Source of the DNA: Bog-532 sp963720945
GTDB lineage: Bacteria; Actinomycetota; Actinomycetes; Streptosporangiales; Streptosporangiaceae
DNA: 64,000 nucleotides
Direction of reading: 5' to 3'
Assembly (NCBI GenBank): GCA_963720945.1
Contig: CAVRHH010000002.1
Span: 172,670 to 236,669 of the forward strand
Under the pieces are notes generated by a model. The model did not search any database. It was not told the origin of the DNA and was given only the letters and a program-made list of their open reading frames with translations. The position numbers were made by a program, and so were the translations under genes. Shown in pieces: positions 52,803 to 61,341 of this stretch; position 1 is the first letter of the stretch, and each line of letters opens with the position of its first letter.

Positions 52803-52821
52803 CCGGCCGATTGGGTGGGCT

Positions 52822-52841
52822 GTGCGCGCGACCGCGCGCTG
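52822..52841. terminator. GC hairpin between convergent GGDEF/EAL and VOC genes
   Basis: GCGCGCG at 52824-52830 pairs with CGCGCGC at 52833-52839 around a minimal loop (6 bp stem with a four-base loop in practice). It sits in the 41-base gap between two convergent stops, the usual place for a shared terminator. Confidence 0.45.
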
Positions 52842-52843
52842 GG

Positions 52844-53584
52844 TTACCTGGCGGACAGGATGCAGAACTCGTTGCCTTCGGGGTCGGCCAGGACGGTCCA
52901 CGATTCACGGCCGGCCTGGCCCACGTCCGCCGGGGTCGCGCCGCGGCCCTGCAGGCGCGCTATCTCGGCGGCGGGATCGTCACCGCGATAGGGGGCCACG
53001 TCTGGGTGGATCCGGTTCTTGACCTGCTTGTGCCCGGGTACCCGCAGGAACTCCAGGTACGGCCCGGCACGCTGGGGGGAGCGGAGCCCGGCGATGTGCT
53101 CCTCGGCGTAGGCGATCTGCCAGCCCGCCGCGTCCACCCAGAAGCGGGCCAGGGCCGCGGGGTCGGCGCAGTCGGTGATGACCGCGGCGACCGGGCCCGT
53201 GTCGAGGTAGCTGCCACGCGGCTCCAGCACGCAGAGCTCGTTGCCTTCTGGGTCGGCGAGGACGACCCAGGGCACGTCGCCCTGGCCGACGTCGGCCGGC
53301 CTGGCTCCGAGGTCGCGCAGCCGGCTGACCAGCTCAGCCTGGTGCGCGGGGGAGGTGGTGGCCAGATCCAGGTGGACGCGATTCTTCCCCGTCTTGGGCT
53401 CGGGTACCGGGACGAACACCAGCGGCAGCGCGGACGGATCGGGGTAGCTGAAGCCGGCCGGCCATACGTCCACCTCTTCGGCCGTCTCGTCGGCGATGTC
53501 CCAGCCCAGAGCGCCGGCCCAGAAGCGGGCCAGCCGGGCCGGATCGTTGGCGTCCACCACGAGATGCACCAGGCGCGTCGGCAT
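52844..53584 (-). CDS. Two-domain VOC (glyoxalase/bleomycin-resistance-fold) protein
   Basis: A 246-residue protein of two consecutive VOC domains. The first reads LVHLVVDANDPARLARFWAGALGWD and ends VLADPEGNELCVLEPRG. The second repeats the pattern with VITDCADPAALARFWVDAAGWQ and ends VLADPEGNEFCILSAR. Each contains the His and Glu positions used as metal ligands in the family (HLVVD-type His; PEGNE Glu), although HLD in the first and the matching His in the second are typical of the glyoxalase-like subgroup of unknown substrate common in actinomycetes. Enzyme, drug-sequestering protein or stand-alone binder cannot be separated. Confidence 0.88.
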   Translation of the reverse strand: MPTRLVHLVVDANDPARLARFWAGALGWDIADETAEEVDVWPAGFSYPDPSALPLVFVPVPEPKTGKNRVHLDLATTSPAHQAELVSRLRDLGARPADVGQGDVPWVVLADPEGNELCVLEPRGSYLDTGPVAAVITDCADPAALARFWVDAAGWQIAYAEEHIAGLRSPQRAGPYLEFLRVPGHKQVKNRIHPDVAPYRGDDPAAEIARLQGRGATPADVGQAGRESWTVLADPEGNEFCILSAR

Positions 53585-53644
53585 AGCCCTAACCTAGCCC
53601 GCCGGCGGCCGGGAACCGCGCGAACGTGGGCCGCTGCGGCGGAC

Positions 53645-53689
53645 GGGCCGGACATGCCGCCGGCCCGGTGCCGGGGCGCTCGCCCCGGC
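53645..53689. repeat. Two consecutive strong hairpins in a divergent gap
   Basis: GGGCCGG (53645-53651) pairs with CCGGCCC (53660-53666), and GCCGGGGCG (53670-53678) pairs with CGCCCCGGC (53681-53689). They lie between the VOC start and the GMC start, two divergent genes, so a terminator is not expected here unless a gene has been lost. Confidence 0.55.
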
Positions 53690-53764
53690 CCCCCGAATCG
53701 GGAGCGATCCCCCAGATTTGCCGTCCGCATTACCTAGATTTGCGCTGGGGGCCCCCAGGAGAGG

Positions 53765-54490
53765 ATGGCTGTGGCGGAGTACGACTACGTCGTGGTCGGC
53801 GCGGGCACGGCCGGCTGCGTGCTGGCGGCCCGGCTGGCCGGGCATCCAGAGGCCCGCGTGCTGCTCCTGGAAGCAGGCCGTTCCCGGCGCACCCGGGCCA
53901 TGGCCGTGCCGAACGCGTGGCCGGAGAATCTGGGCTCGCCGGCGGACTGGGCTGACGTCACCACCAGCCAGGCGGACGCCGGGCCGGTCGCGTACCCGAG
54001 GGGCAGGGCGCTCGGCGGTTCCGGCGCCATCAACGCCATGGCGCACGTCCGCGGCCACCGGGCGGTCTACGACGGCTGGGCGGCGGCCGGCGCGGCCGGC
54101 TGGGGGTTTGCCGATCTGCTGCCGTACTTCCGCAGGAGCGAGCGGGCCGACGGGCGCGATCCGCTGCTGCGCGGGACGGACGGCCCCGTGCGGGTGGCGC
54201 CCGCGGCGCGGCGCCACCCGGTCGCGGAGGCGTTCACGGCTGCGCTCAGCGCGCTCGGCTGCCCGGCCACGGATGACCTGAGCGGCGGTCAGCAGGAGGG
54301 CGTGGCCTGGATCGACCTGGCCATCGCCGGCGGGCAGCGGGTCAGTTCCGCCGACGCCTACCTGAGCCCGGCCATGGGCCGCCCGAACCTGGTCGTGCAG
54401 ACGGAGTGCCTGGTGCGCCGGCTGATCGTCCGGCACGGTCGCTGCACCGGCGTCAGCTACGTCCGGCACGGGGTACCGGAGGAGCAGCGA
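53765..54490 (+). pseudogene. GMC oxidoreductase, N-terminal part only
   Basis: Starts at ATG 53765 or more likely GTG 53771 (AGGAG eight bases upstream). About 235 residues match the FAD-binding part of a GMC flavoenzyme: EYDYVVVGAGTAGCVLAARL, LLEAGRSRR, YPRGRALGGSGAINAMAHV, WAAAGAAGWGFADLLPYFRR, and the ISADAYLSP-type block as VSSADAYLSPA. Similarity stops near GVSYVRHG at about 54470. The second half, with the catalytic His/Asn, is missing (family length about 500-560). The frame runs on briefly through unrelated sequence to 54580. The fragment then meets, in another frame, the tail of a membrane hydrolase. Confidence 0.78.
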
Positions 54491-54498
54491 ATGGATGA

Positions 54499-54846
54499 CC
54501 TGGTGACAGGTCCGTTCGGGGGTATACCGCTCCCGACATCGGCGAGCACGGCTCGACCATCTACTGGAACGCGGGGCTGACCCTGGTGCCGCTGTGCATC
54601 GCGCTCGGCGCGGCGGCCCATATCGCCGGGGACGAGCTCACCCACGGCGGATGCCCGCTGGCGTGGCCGGTCAGCCGCCGGGAGTACCATCTGCTGCACC
54701 GGCTGCAGATCACCACCGGCCGGTTCGCAGAGCACTGGATCGTCTCCACCCTGCTGCTGGCCGGGCTCGGCTACCTGCTGTGGCGAAACACCGGCGTCGC
54801 CGGGCTGGTGAACCACCTGCACGTCACGGGGAGCGCCGCGCCGTGA
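54499..54846 (+). pseudogene. C-terminal part of a YdjM-like metal-dependent membrane hydrolase
   Basis: In the frame open from 54499 the sequence reads GEHGSTIYWNAGLTLVPLC, GAAAHIAGDELTHGGCPLAW, PVSRREYHLLHRLQITTG, AEHWIVSTLLLAGLGYLLWR and a short tail. This is the second half of the LexA-regulated/YdjM-like membrane hydrolase family, with two hydrophobic segments and the His/Asp metal positions (AAHIAGDELTHGG). The N-terminal part, with the HR(G)xTHS-type motif, is absent and there is no clear start. Its 5' boundary coincides with the point where the GMC gene breaks off, so the two fragments were joined by one deletion. Confidence 0.68.
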
Positions 54847-54849
54847 CCG

Positions 54850-55518
54850 TTACGCCGTACGGCCCGGGCCGACGTGCGTGTCCAGCCATTCCTGCAGAGG
54901 CCCGGCGAGGGCGAAGAACTCCACCAGCCGCGCCTTCGCCTGCGGGGTGGCGAGCCATGTCCCGGCCGGCCACTCCCGCCAGGCGATGAGGCCCTTCAGC
55001 CGCAGCAGATCGATCCGGGGATGATCCTTGGCGTACCCGCGCGGCGCGGACTTCAGCTGGTCGTGTGCGGTGACCTCGATGCCGGCGTCCCGGAGCACGG
55101 TCACCCGGCGCGCGACCTCCGCTCCGGACGGCTCGGCATCCACCGCCTCGCGGTAACGCTGAAGCTGGCCGGCGTCCATCGCGTACACGCCGCGGCCTGC
55201 GGCCAGGCCCGCCGCCGACAGCCGGACGTACCCGCCCGCGGCGATCCTGGCGCCGATGGCGGTCTTGTAGGGGGACTTGTCCGCGCTGAAGCGGACGTCC
55301 CGGTAGGGCCGGAAAATGCGGCCCGGGCCGAGCTGACCGGCCAGTTCGTCCAGCAGCAGTTCCATCGGGCGCAGGACGGCCTGCTCGTAGACGGCTTTGT
55401 GGGCCTGCCAGTAGGCCTTTGAGTTGTCCTCTTCGAGCCCGTCGTAGAAGTCGATCGCCTCGGCGTTCCAGCCCCGGAATCCCACCCTCGCGATGATAGC
55501 GAGGCCTGCCCCGGTCAT
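54850..55518 (-). CDS. DUF2461 (TIGR02453) family protein
   Basis: A 222-residue cytoplasmic protein. Typical family blocks are FYDGLEEDNSKAYWQAHKAV, FRPYRDVRFSADKSPYKTA, GYVRLSAAGLAAGRGVYAMD and GYAKDHPRIDLLRLKGLIAW. The function of DUF2461 is not established. The C-terminal half has the family's conserved Lys-Gly and Trp positions, and the length is standard. It is convergent with the YdjM relic, with only three bases between stops, and divergent from the NmrA-like gene. Confidence 0.86.
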   Translation of the reverse strand: MTGAGLAIIARVGFRGWNAEAIDFYDGLEEDNSKAYWQAHKAVYEQAVLRPMELLLDELAGQLGPGRIFRPYRDVRFSADKSPYKTAIGARIAAGGYVRLSAAGLAAGRGVYAMDAGQLQRYREAVDAEPSGAEVARRVTVLRDAGIEVTAHDQLKSAPRGYAKDHPRIDLLRLKGLIAWREWPAGTWLATPQAKARLVEFFALAGPLQEWLDTHVGPGRTA

Positions 55519-55665
55519 CGAGCCCGCCGCGGGGCGGCCCCTCCCGGGTGCCGTGTCCGCGGCCCTGGGGCGTCGCTGACGTTATGGCCGGTGCTTGAAT
55601 AAGACCAACGCTGGCGCGCCTGCCGTCCGCAGCCGGGCGGGCTGGTCGCCGCGACAACCGGAGGC

Positions 55666-56559
55666 GTGCCCATGATCCTGGTGACCGGAGCGACCGGAAG
55701 GGTCGGCTACCACCTGATGGCGGCGCTGGCCGACGCGGGTGCTGAGGCCACGGCGATGGTGCGGGTCGAGGCCAAGGGCGAGGACCTGCCCGGGCCGGGC
55801 AAGCACATCGTCGCGGCCTTCGACCAGGCGCCTGCGGCGGAGGTGCTGCGGGCCTTCGACCGGGTGTTCCTGCTGAGCCCGGCGTCCGAGGAACAGGCTG
55901 AGCTGGAAATTCTCTTCATCGACGCGCTGGTGGCAGCGGGTCACCGGCCGTACGTGGTGAAGGTCGCGGCCGACGGCTTCCAGGAACCGGACTGCGAGGT
56001 GCGCTTCATGCGCAGCCACCGGCAGATCGCCGCGCACCTGGAAGCCACCGGGCTGCCGGCCAGCTACCTGGCGCCCACCCTGTACATGGAGAACCTGCTG
56101 TGGGCGGCGGAAACCATCCGTACGGAGGGCACGATCTACGCGCCGGCGGGGCACGGCCGGGTCGCCTTCATCGCGGCCAGTGACGTCGCCAAGGTCGCCG
56201 CGCGCCTGCTCACCGGCCCGGGCCAGGAGGAATCCACGTACGTCCTGAGCGGCCCGGAGCCGCTCAGGTACCGAGACGTGGCCAGGCGCATCTCCGCCGT
56301 CTTCGCGCGCCAGGTCGACTACGCTGACCTGCCCAGGGAGCGTGCCGCGGAGCAGTTGCTGGGCAGCGGCCGGACTCCCTGGGAGGTCGAGGGCACGCTG
56401 GAATTGTTCGACTGGGTCCGGTCCGGTGCGGCCGGCTCGGTGTCGGCTGACGTACGCGCGGTGACCGGCCAGGACGGCCGCCGTATCGAGGACTGGCTGG
56501 ACGAATTCCGTGGTGCTTTCCTCAGCCCGCCCCCCGACCTGCCATCCGCCGTCTTCTAA
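55666..56559 (+). CDS. NmrA-like NAD(P)-binding protein
   Basis: A 297-residue extended-SDR-like protein with GTG at 55666 (GGAGGC upstream; ATG two codons later). The Rossmann start is MILVTGATGRVGYHLMAALA, then FLLSPASEEQAELEILFIDA, VKVAADGFQEPD, LAPTLYMENLLWAAET and VAFIAASDVAKVAARLLTGP. The active-site YxxxK of catalytic SDRs is absent, as in the NmrA/HSCARG and NAD(P)H:quinone oxidoreductase-type subgroup, which sense or reduce with NAD(P)H. Its stop lies inside a 15-bp tandem repeat shared with the convergent DUF4118 gene. Confidence 0.88.
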   Translation: MPMILVTGATGRVGYHLMAALADAGAEATAMVRVEAKGEDLPGPGKHIVAAFDQAPAAEVLRAFDRVFLLSPASEEQAELEILFIDALVAAGHRPYVVKVAADGFQEPDCEVRFMRSHRQIAAHLEATGLPASYLAPTLYMENLLWAAETIRTEGTIYAPAGHGRVAFIAASDVAKVAARLLTGPGQEESTYVLSGPEPLRYRDVARRISAVFARQVDYADLPRERAAEQLLGSGRTPWEVEGTLELFDWVRSGAAGSVSADVRAVTGQDGRRIEDWLDEFRGAFLSPPPDLPSAVF

Positions 56560-56596
56560 GGCGTGACCTTCTAAGGCGTGACCTTCTAAGGCGCGA
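56553..56596. repeat. Tandem 15-bp repeat spanning two convergent stop codons
   Basis: CTTCTAAGGCGTGAC is repeated at 56553-56567 and 56568-56582, with a third near-complete copy (CTTCTAAGGCGCGA) at 56583-56596. Each copy contains TCTAAG, giving TAA to the plus-strand gene and TAG to the minus-strand gene. The first copy holds the NmrA-like stop, the third the DUF4118 stop. Confidence 0.9.
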
Positions 56597-57395
56597 TCCC
56601 GGCGGCGGCACTGAACGCGCGCCCCACCTGGTCGGCGAGCGTGACCGCGACCAGGCGCGCTTGCCGTGACGGCTTGGCCCCCGGCTGCGGCTTCATCATG
56701 AACCGGCCGTAATAGTGGCCGTTGCCGTAGACCCGCAGCTCGATCTCCTCGCCGGGCAGGCCGGCCAGCTCCACGTCCCGGCGGCCGTGGCTGGTCATCA
56801 CGGTGCCGTCTGGCTCCAGGCGGGGTGGGTGCCCGAGCAGGGCCCCGTACTGGAACCTGCATTCCGCCAGGTCCAGCAAGCTGATGAGCTGCGCGCTGAC
56901 CAGGCGGGCTACATCGTCAGGAACCGCGGCGGAGGTAGCCATCAACGCGGTCTGGTGGATCTGCGCGAGGTAACCCGCGTCGGTGATCGTGAGGATCCTC
57001 AGGCGCCGGGCGCGGGCGGCCAGCTGCGACACCGCTATGCCCACGGCCAGCAGCAGGATCGCGGTCGTCAGGTCGTCTGAGCTGCGGATCGTGAACCGCT
57101 CGTAGGGCCGGGTGAAGAAAAAGTCGAACCAGGCGGCGGCCGACACCGCCGCCAGCGCCCCGGCTACGCGGTTCCCGATCGCGGCGACCGCGACGACGAT
57201 CACGACGAGAAGCAGGGCCACGTTCGTATTCGGCCAGTTCGCGCGGACGGGCAGGAGCGCCGCGGCCGCCGCGGGCGGTGCCGCCAGCGCGGCCACGATC
57301 GCGGCCCGGTCCCTAGTCAGGTGGAGGTGCATGGCCCGGGCGGCTTCGCGCGCGGCCGGCGGACGGGGTACGGATGTGTTCTGGACGGTCATCAC
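56586..57395 (-). CDS. DUF4118 membrane sensor-type protein without kinase
   Basis: A 269-residue protein. Four hydrophobic segments in the first 130 residues follow the KdpD-type DUF4118 pattern (VALLLVVIVVAVAAIGNRVA, AAVSAAAWFDFFFTRPYERF, TTAILLLAVGIAVSQLA). A cytoplasmic helical and beta region (about 130-269) resembles a short GAF-like sensor, with HQTALMATSAAVPDDVARLV. No histidine kinase domain follows, so this is a free-standing sensor or adaptor of the KdpD family. Its start abuts the stop region of the terpene-cyclase relic. Confidence 0.8.
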   Translation of the reverse strand: MMTVQNTSVPRPPAAREAARAMHLHLTRDRAAIVAALAAPPAAAAALLPVRANWPNTNVALLLVVIVVAVAAIGNRVAGALAAVSAAAWFDFFFTRPYERFTIRSSDDLTTAILLLAVGIAVSQLAARARRLRILTITDAGYLAQIHQTALMATSAAVPDDVARLVSAQLISLLDLAECRFQYGALLGHPPRLEPDGTVMTSHGRRDVELAGLPGEEIELRVYGNGHYYGRFMMKPQPGAKPSRQARLVAVTLADQVGRAFSAAAGIAP

Positions 57396-57539
57396 AGCCT
57401 CCCTGGCAGACGACGCGAACGTCGCGCCGACCAGGCTTCCCGGCTCACCTGCTTATGAGCGTAGGTCGCGCCGGCCTGACTGCCAAGGTGTGGTGCCAGC
57501 AGAGCGGGCCGCTGTCGCGGCGGTAAGCGGACGGCAGAG

Positions 57540-57945
57540 GCATGGCCGATGCGGGCCGCGGACGTGCCGATCCCGGTGAGCCAGCCGGGGCGGGCTGACC
57601 GGGTGGGGCGGGCATTCCGGACCAGGTCGGCTTCGCGGTAGCGGTGGCAGCCCTCGTGCCAGTTGAGGATGCCGGACATCCAGTTCTGCAGATGCCGGGC
57701 GTGGCCGTTGATGGCGTCCCCGGCCGCGCTGCCGAGATGCAGGGTGCCGGTCAGCGCCGGGATCTCGGTGCCCACGATGTGCCGGAACTGCCGCATGCGC
57801 GCGTTCGCCACGGCGCCCCGCCGACTTTCCGCCGCATCTCTACGTACTCGATGGGGTTCGCCACCCGGCCGGCGTTGATGTTGGCCAGTTCCCACAGCGA
57901 TTCGTCGAGCAGGTTGCGGGTGCTCTCCGCGAAGCGGGCCCGCCA
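57540..57945 (-). pseudogene. Terpene cyclase relic (class I, C-terminal fragments)
   Basis: Two minus-strand frames carry parts of a class I terpene synthase. Frame one (57945-57808): RFAESTRNLLDESLWELANI, then GRVANPIEYVEMRRKVGGAPW. Frame two (57805-57550): RMRQFRHIVGTEIPAL, HARHLQNWMSGILNWHEGC, HRYREADL, and GIGTSAARI, the usual C terminus. The blocks are in order but about 50-60 residues between them, including the NSE/DTE Mg motif, are missing and the frame shifts. The N-terminal two thirds, with the DDxxD motif, are gone as well. The enzyme was probably of the germacrene/2-methylisoborneol group. Cannot be active. Confidence 0.75.
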
Positions 57946-57970
57946 GTCACCCGACCGGGACGGCACGGTC

Positions 57971-58702
57971 ATGCTGGTGGCGGCGATCGGCGGCATCGCG
58001 CTGGCGGCGGTGGTGGTCAGCGTCGTCCGGGGCCGGGCCGGCGAGCCCGAAGACGTGACGATCGGGTTCCTCGGGCCCTCACTGGCCGCGATCTATCTGC
58101 TGGTACTGGCCTTCGCGCTGGTCACGGAGTGGCAGACGAACGCCGATGCGCGGCAGGCCGTGGTGAACGAGGCCACCGCGCTGCGCAGCCTGCAGTGGTC
58201 CGCGGCCGGGCTGCCCGCCGGCGCGGCCGCCACCTTGCACCGCCAGCTGGACGCCTACCTGAACGAGGTCGTCAGCGATGACTGGCCGCAGATGCGGCAT
58301 GGCCGCCTGGGCGACGAGAGCGAGCGCACGATCGCCGCGATGTACGCCTCCGCGCTGCGGGCCAACCCGGCCACCAACGCCCAGTCGGCCGCGCAGCAGA
58401 AGGTTGTCGGGCAGCTCGACTCGCTGCTCGCCGCGCGCGCCCAGCGCGCCGCCGACGCGGCCACCCGGCTCCCCGAAGGGGTGCTCGCCGCGGTACTGGC
58501 CACCTCGGTGGTCGTGATCGCCTTCCCGTTCGCGGGTGGCCTGCGGGTGTCGACTGTGTGCCTGACCGTGGCCGGCCTGCAGGCGGTCCTGGTCGCGGTC
58601 GGGGTGGTGGTGGTGTTCCAGCTCAACCTGGCCTACTCCGGCCCGCTGGCCGTCGGCCCCGGCGCGATCCAGGCCGTGGCCCAGCTGCCCCTGGCCGGCT
58701 AG
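57971..58702 (+). CDS. DUF4239 (bestrophin-like) membrane protein
   Basis: A 243-residue protein from ATG 57971; no strong ribosome site, and the start lies antisense to the terpene-cyclase relic, so a truncated 5' end is possible. Two hydrophobic segments at the N terminus (LVAAIGGIALAAVVVSVVRG; IGFLGPSLAAIYLLVLAFAL), a soluble helical region with ARQAVVNEATALRSLQWSAA and ASALRANPATNAQ, and two C-terminal hydrophobic segments (LAAVLATSVVVIAFPFAG; LQAVLVAVGVVVVFQLN). This is the DUF4239 architecture; function not established, sometimes grouped with bestrophin-like channels. Confidence 0.8.
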   Translation: MLVAAIGGIALAAVVVSVVRGRAGEPEDVTIGFLGPSLAAIYLLVLAFALVTEWQTNADARQAVVNEATALRSLQWSAAGLPAGAAATLHRQLDAYLNEVVSDDWPQMRHGRLGDESERTIAAMYASALRANPATNAQSAAQQKVVGQLDSLLAARAQRAADAATRLPEGVLAAVLATSVVVIAFPFAGGLRVSTVCLTVAGLQAVLVAVGVVVVFQLNLAYSGPLAVGPGAIQAVAQLPLAG

Positions 58703-58760
58703 CGCTCAGCGACGGCTGGCGGCCGGACAGAGGACCCAGGGCGTGCCCGGGTCCCCTGCA

Positions 58761-60497
58761 TCAGGGATCGCTGCGGGTGATGTCCTGCGGGTCCAGCGCC
58801 TCGTGGGCCACCGGCGGCTGGGGTGCGGCCTGCCGGGCCGCCGCCTGCGGGGCTTCCTCGTCACCGGCCAGCGCCTCCGGCGCCACGGCTACGCCGGCCG
58901 CCGGGATGGCCTCGTCCGGCCCGGCCGGGCCGGCCTCGGGCCACTGCTTGAGCTCCACCTGCGGGATCAGCCAGCTGGCCAGGAAGGCGAGCGCGGCGAT
59001 CGGCACCGCGACGAGGAACACGGTCTGGATCGACTCGGCGTACCCGGTCACGAAGCCCTGGTGCACCGCGGCGGGCAGGTGGCTGAGCAGTGCCGGGGTC
59101 GCGTCCGCGCTGCTGAAGCCGTGCGGCAGAGTGACCCCGTGCAGGTGCCTGGCCAGGTTGCCGACCAGGACGTTGGCGAAGATCGCGCCGAAGATCGCGG
59201 TGCCGAACGACCCGCCGATCGAGCGGAAGAACGTCGCCCCGGAGGTCGCGACGCCCAGTTCGCTGTGCGGCACGCCGTTCTGCACGATGATGACCAGCAC
59301 CTGCATGACCCCGCCGATGCCCATGCCGAGCACCAGCATGTACAGGGCGTCCAGGGCGGTTGACGTGTGGACTCCCATCAGGTGCAGCAGGTACAGGCCA
59401 ATAGTCATCAGCGCGGTACCGGCGATCGGGAAGAACCGGTACTTGCCGGTCTTCGAGATCAGCTGCCCAGAGGTGATCGAGACCAGGAGCAGCCCGGCCA
59501 TCAGCGGGAGCAGGTACACCCCGGAGATGGTCGGCGAGATGCCCCGGACGACCTGGAAGAACGCGGGCAGGTAGGTGATCGCGCCGAACATCGCGAAGCC
59601 GACGATGAAGCCGACGACGCTGGTCACGGAGAACGTGCGCAGCCTGAACAGGTGCAGCGGCAGGATCGGCTCGGCGGCGCGGCGCTCGACCAGCACGAAC
59701 AGGCCGATCAGCAGGACGCCCGCCACGCCCAGGATGTAGATCGGGGCCGACCGCCACGGGTAGGTGGTGCCGCCCAGGCTGGTCAGCAGGATCAGCGAGG
59801 TGGCGGCTAGGGAGAGCATCAGAACGCCGAGGTAGTCGATCACGTGATGCACGCGGCTCAGGTGGCCGGGCACCTGACTGGCCACCACGGCCAGCGCGAT
59901 GACGCCGATCGGCACGTTGATGTAGAAGATCCAGCGCCAGGTCAGGTTGTCCACGAAGACGCCGCCGAGCAGCGGGCCGACCACGCTGGCGAAGCCGAAG
60001 ACCGCGCCGAACAGCCCCACGTACTTGCCGCGTTCGCGGGGCGAGACGATGTCGCCGACGATGGCCTGCGCGCCGACCATCAGGCCGCCGGCGCCCAGCC
60101 CCTGAACCGCGCGGAACGCGATGAGCATGATCATGGAGTTGCTGATGCCCGACAGGATCGAGCCGGCCAGGAAGATGACGATCGCCGCCTGGAAGAAGAT
60201 CTTCCGGCCGTACTGGTCGCCCAGCTTGCCCCAGAGCGGGGTGGACACCGTGGTGGCGAGCAGGTAGGCGGTGATCACCCAGGCGATGTGGGAACCGCCC
60301 TTGAGGTCACCCACAATCGTCGGCAGTGCCGTGGACACGATCGTCTGGTCGAGCGCGGCGAGCAGCATGCCGAGCATGAGCGCGCCGATGATGAGCAGGA
60401 TGCGGCGGCGGCCGAGCCCGGGCAGGGCGGCGTTGCCGGCGGCGTCCGCGACGGGCGGCTGGGGGCCGCTGGCGGGCGCGGGGGTGGCTGAGGCCAT
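58761..60497 (-). CDS. DHA2-family MFS drug:H+ antiporter (14 TM)
   Basis: A 578-residue efflux pump with 14 predicted membrane segments. The N terminus has the motif D1 GMLLAALDQTIVSTALPTIV, motif A GKLGDQYGRKIFF, motif B IAFRAVQGLGAGGLM and motif C GLFGAVFGFASVVGPLLGGV, all diagnostic of the DHA2 (QacA/EmrB-like) group. A long hydrophilic C-terminal tail (about 510-578) is Ala/Pro-rich. Its ATG overlaps the stop of the upstream TetR gene (TGATG), with GAAAGGA ahead. The pump probably exports antibiotics or dyes and is under control of that TetR, which is frameshifted here. Confidence 0.93.
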   Translation of the reverse strand: MASATPAPASGPQPPVADAAGNAALPGLGRRRILLIIGALMLGMLLAALDQTIVSTALPTIVGDLKGGSHIAWVITAYLLATTVSTPLWGKLGDQYGRKIFFQAAIVIFLAGSILSGISNSMIMLIAFRAVQGLGAGGLMVGAQAIVGDIVSPRERGKYVGLFGAVFGFASVVGPLLGGVFVDNLTWRWIFYINVPIGVIALAVVASQVPGHLSRVHHVIDYLGVLMLSLAATSLILLTSLGGTTYPWRSAPIYILGVAGVLLIGLFVLVERRAAEPILPLHLFRLRTFSVTSVVGFIVGFAMFGAITYLPAFFQVVRGISPTISGVYLLPLMAGLLLVSITSGQLISKTGKYRFFPIAGTALMTIGLYLLHLMGVHTSTALDALYMLVLGMGIGGVMQVLVIIVQNGVPHSELGVATSGATFFRSIGGSFGTAIFGAIFANVLVGNLARHLHGVTLPHGFSSADATPALLSHLPAAVHQGFVTGYAESIQTVFLVAVPIAALAFLASWLIPQVELKQWPEAGPAGPDEAIPAAGVAVAPEALAGDEEAPQAAARQAAPQPPVAHEALDPQDITRSDP

Positions 60498-61275
60498 CAG
60501 TGGGTGTCCTTTCTGTCCGCCACGTTCCCCGGTAGGGAGATCTGGGAGGGTCGCCCCCCCGGGTTAGCCCACGGCGGGGGGGTCCGGGAGGGTCGTACCC
60601 CCGGGGTGGCAGCGGCGTGACGCAACGCGCAGTTCTCGGGCAGGCCGTCGGCAAGCGCACGGAACGCCAGGTCGATGAGCCGGCTGAGCGGCACCGTCCC
60701 GCCGGAAGCGGCCCAGAACGTCATGCTCGCGCGGAACGCACCGGCCGCCGTGGCGGCCAGCAGGCCAGGATAGGGATCCCGGTCCGGATCGGTGCCGAGC
60801 CGTTCGGCGAGCCCCTCGGTGATGGCTCGCTCGACCATCGCCATCTGCGCCGCGTGGGCCGCGCGCAGGTGCGGGTCGGCACGGGCCTCCTTGATCCGGC
60901 GCAGCCAGCCCGCCGGGTCACCGCCCAGCTCGCTGAGCTCTTCGGCCACCGCCTCGGCGTCGCTGACCATCACCATACGCAGGACATCCAGAACGGCAGG
61001 CCGGGGGCTTGCTGCAGGATGCGCTGGCGCAGTTCCGCGACCCGGTCCGGGTCCGTGCCGAACAGCGCGGCCTCCTTGGACGGGAAGTAATTGAAGAACG
61101 TGCGCGGCGACACGTCCGCCGCCTCGGCGATGTCGTCCACGGTGACGTGCGCGAAGCCGCGCTCGGCCACCAGGTCCAGCGCGGTGCGGCGGAGCGCCCG
61201 GCGGGTCGCCAGCTTCTTGCGCTCACGCAGCGACGTGCGCGGCTCGTCTTCGGAAGCCGTGTGTGCCAGGGTCAT
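60497..61275 (-). pseudogene. TetR-family repressor with a frameshift near 60990
   Basis: The HTH half is in one frame: RTSLRERKKLATRRALRRTA, DIAEAADVSPRTFFNYFPSK, GTDPDRVAELRQRI, ending LPFWMSCVW and stop near 60970. In the next frame, the same gene continues as VLDVLRMVMVSDAEAVAEEL, then RRIKEARADPHLRAAHAAQ and FRASMTFWAASGG to a stop at 60497. Joining the frames with one base inserted or removed at 60990-61000 gives a normal regulator of about 255 residues with a long Pro-rich tail. The frameshift would leave a 100-residue HTH fragment. Sequencing error or real mutation cannot be told. It overlaps the MFS start, which suggests an original coupled regulator-pump pair. Confidence 0.72.
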
Positions 61276-61309
61276 CGTGCGCTCACTACAACTTTGCATG
61301 GGGTAAAAA

Positions 61310-61341
61310 TTTGCACTTCGAGCAATGTTACATGGCGTGCA
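61310..61341. promoter_or_regulatory. Candidate TetR operator upstream of the frameshifted regulator
   Basis: TTGCAC (61310-61315) and GTGCAA (61336-61341) form a 6+6 inverted repeat with a 20-base spacer in an AT-rich patch just upstream of the TetR start. Spacing is longer than usual for TetR sites. Weak positional candidate only. Confidence 0.25.
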
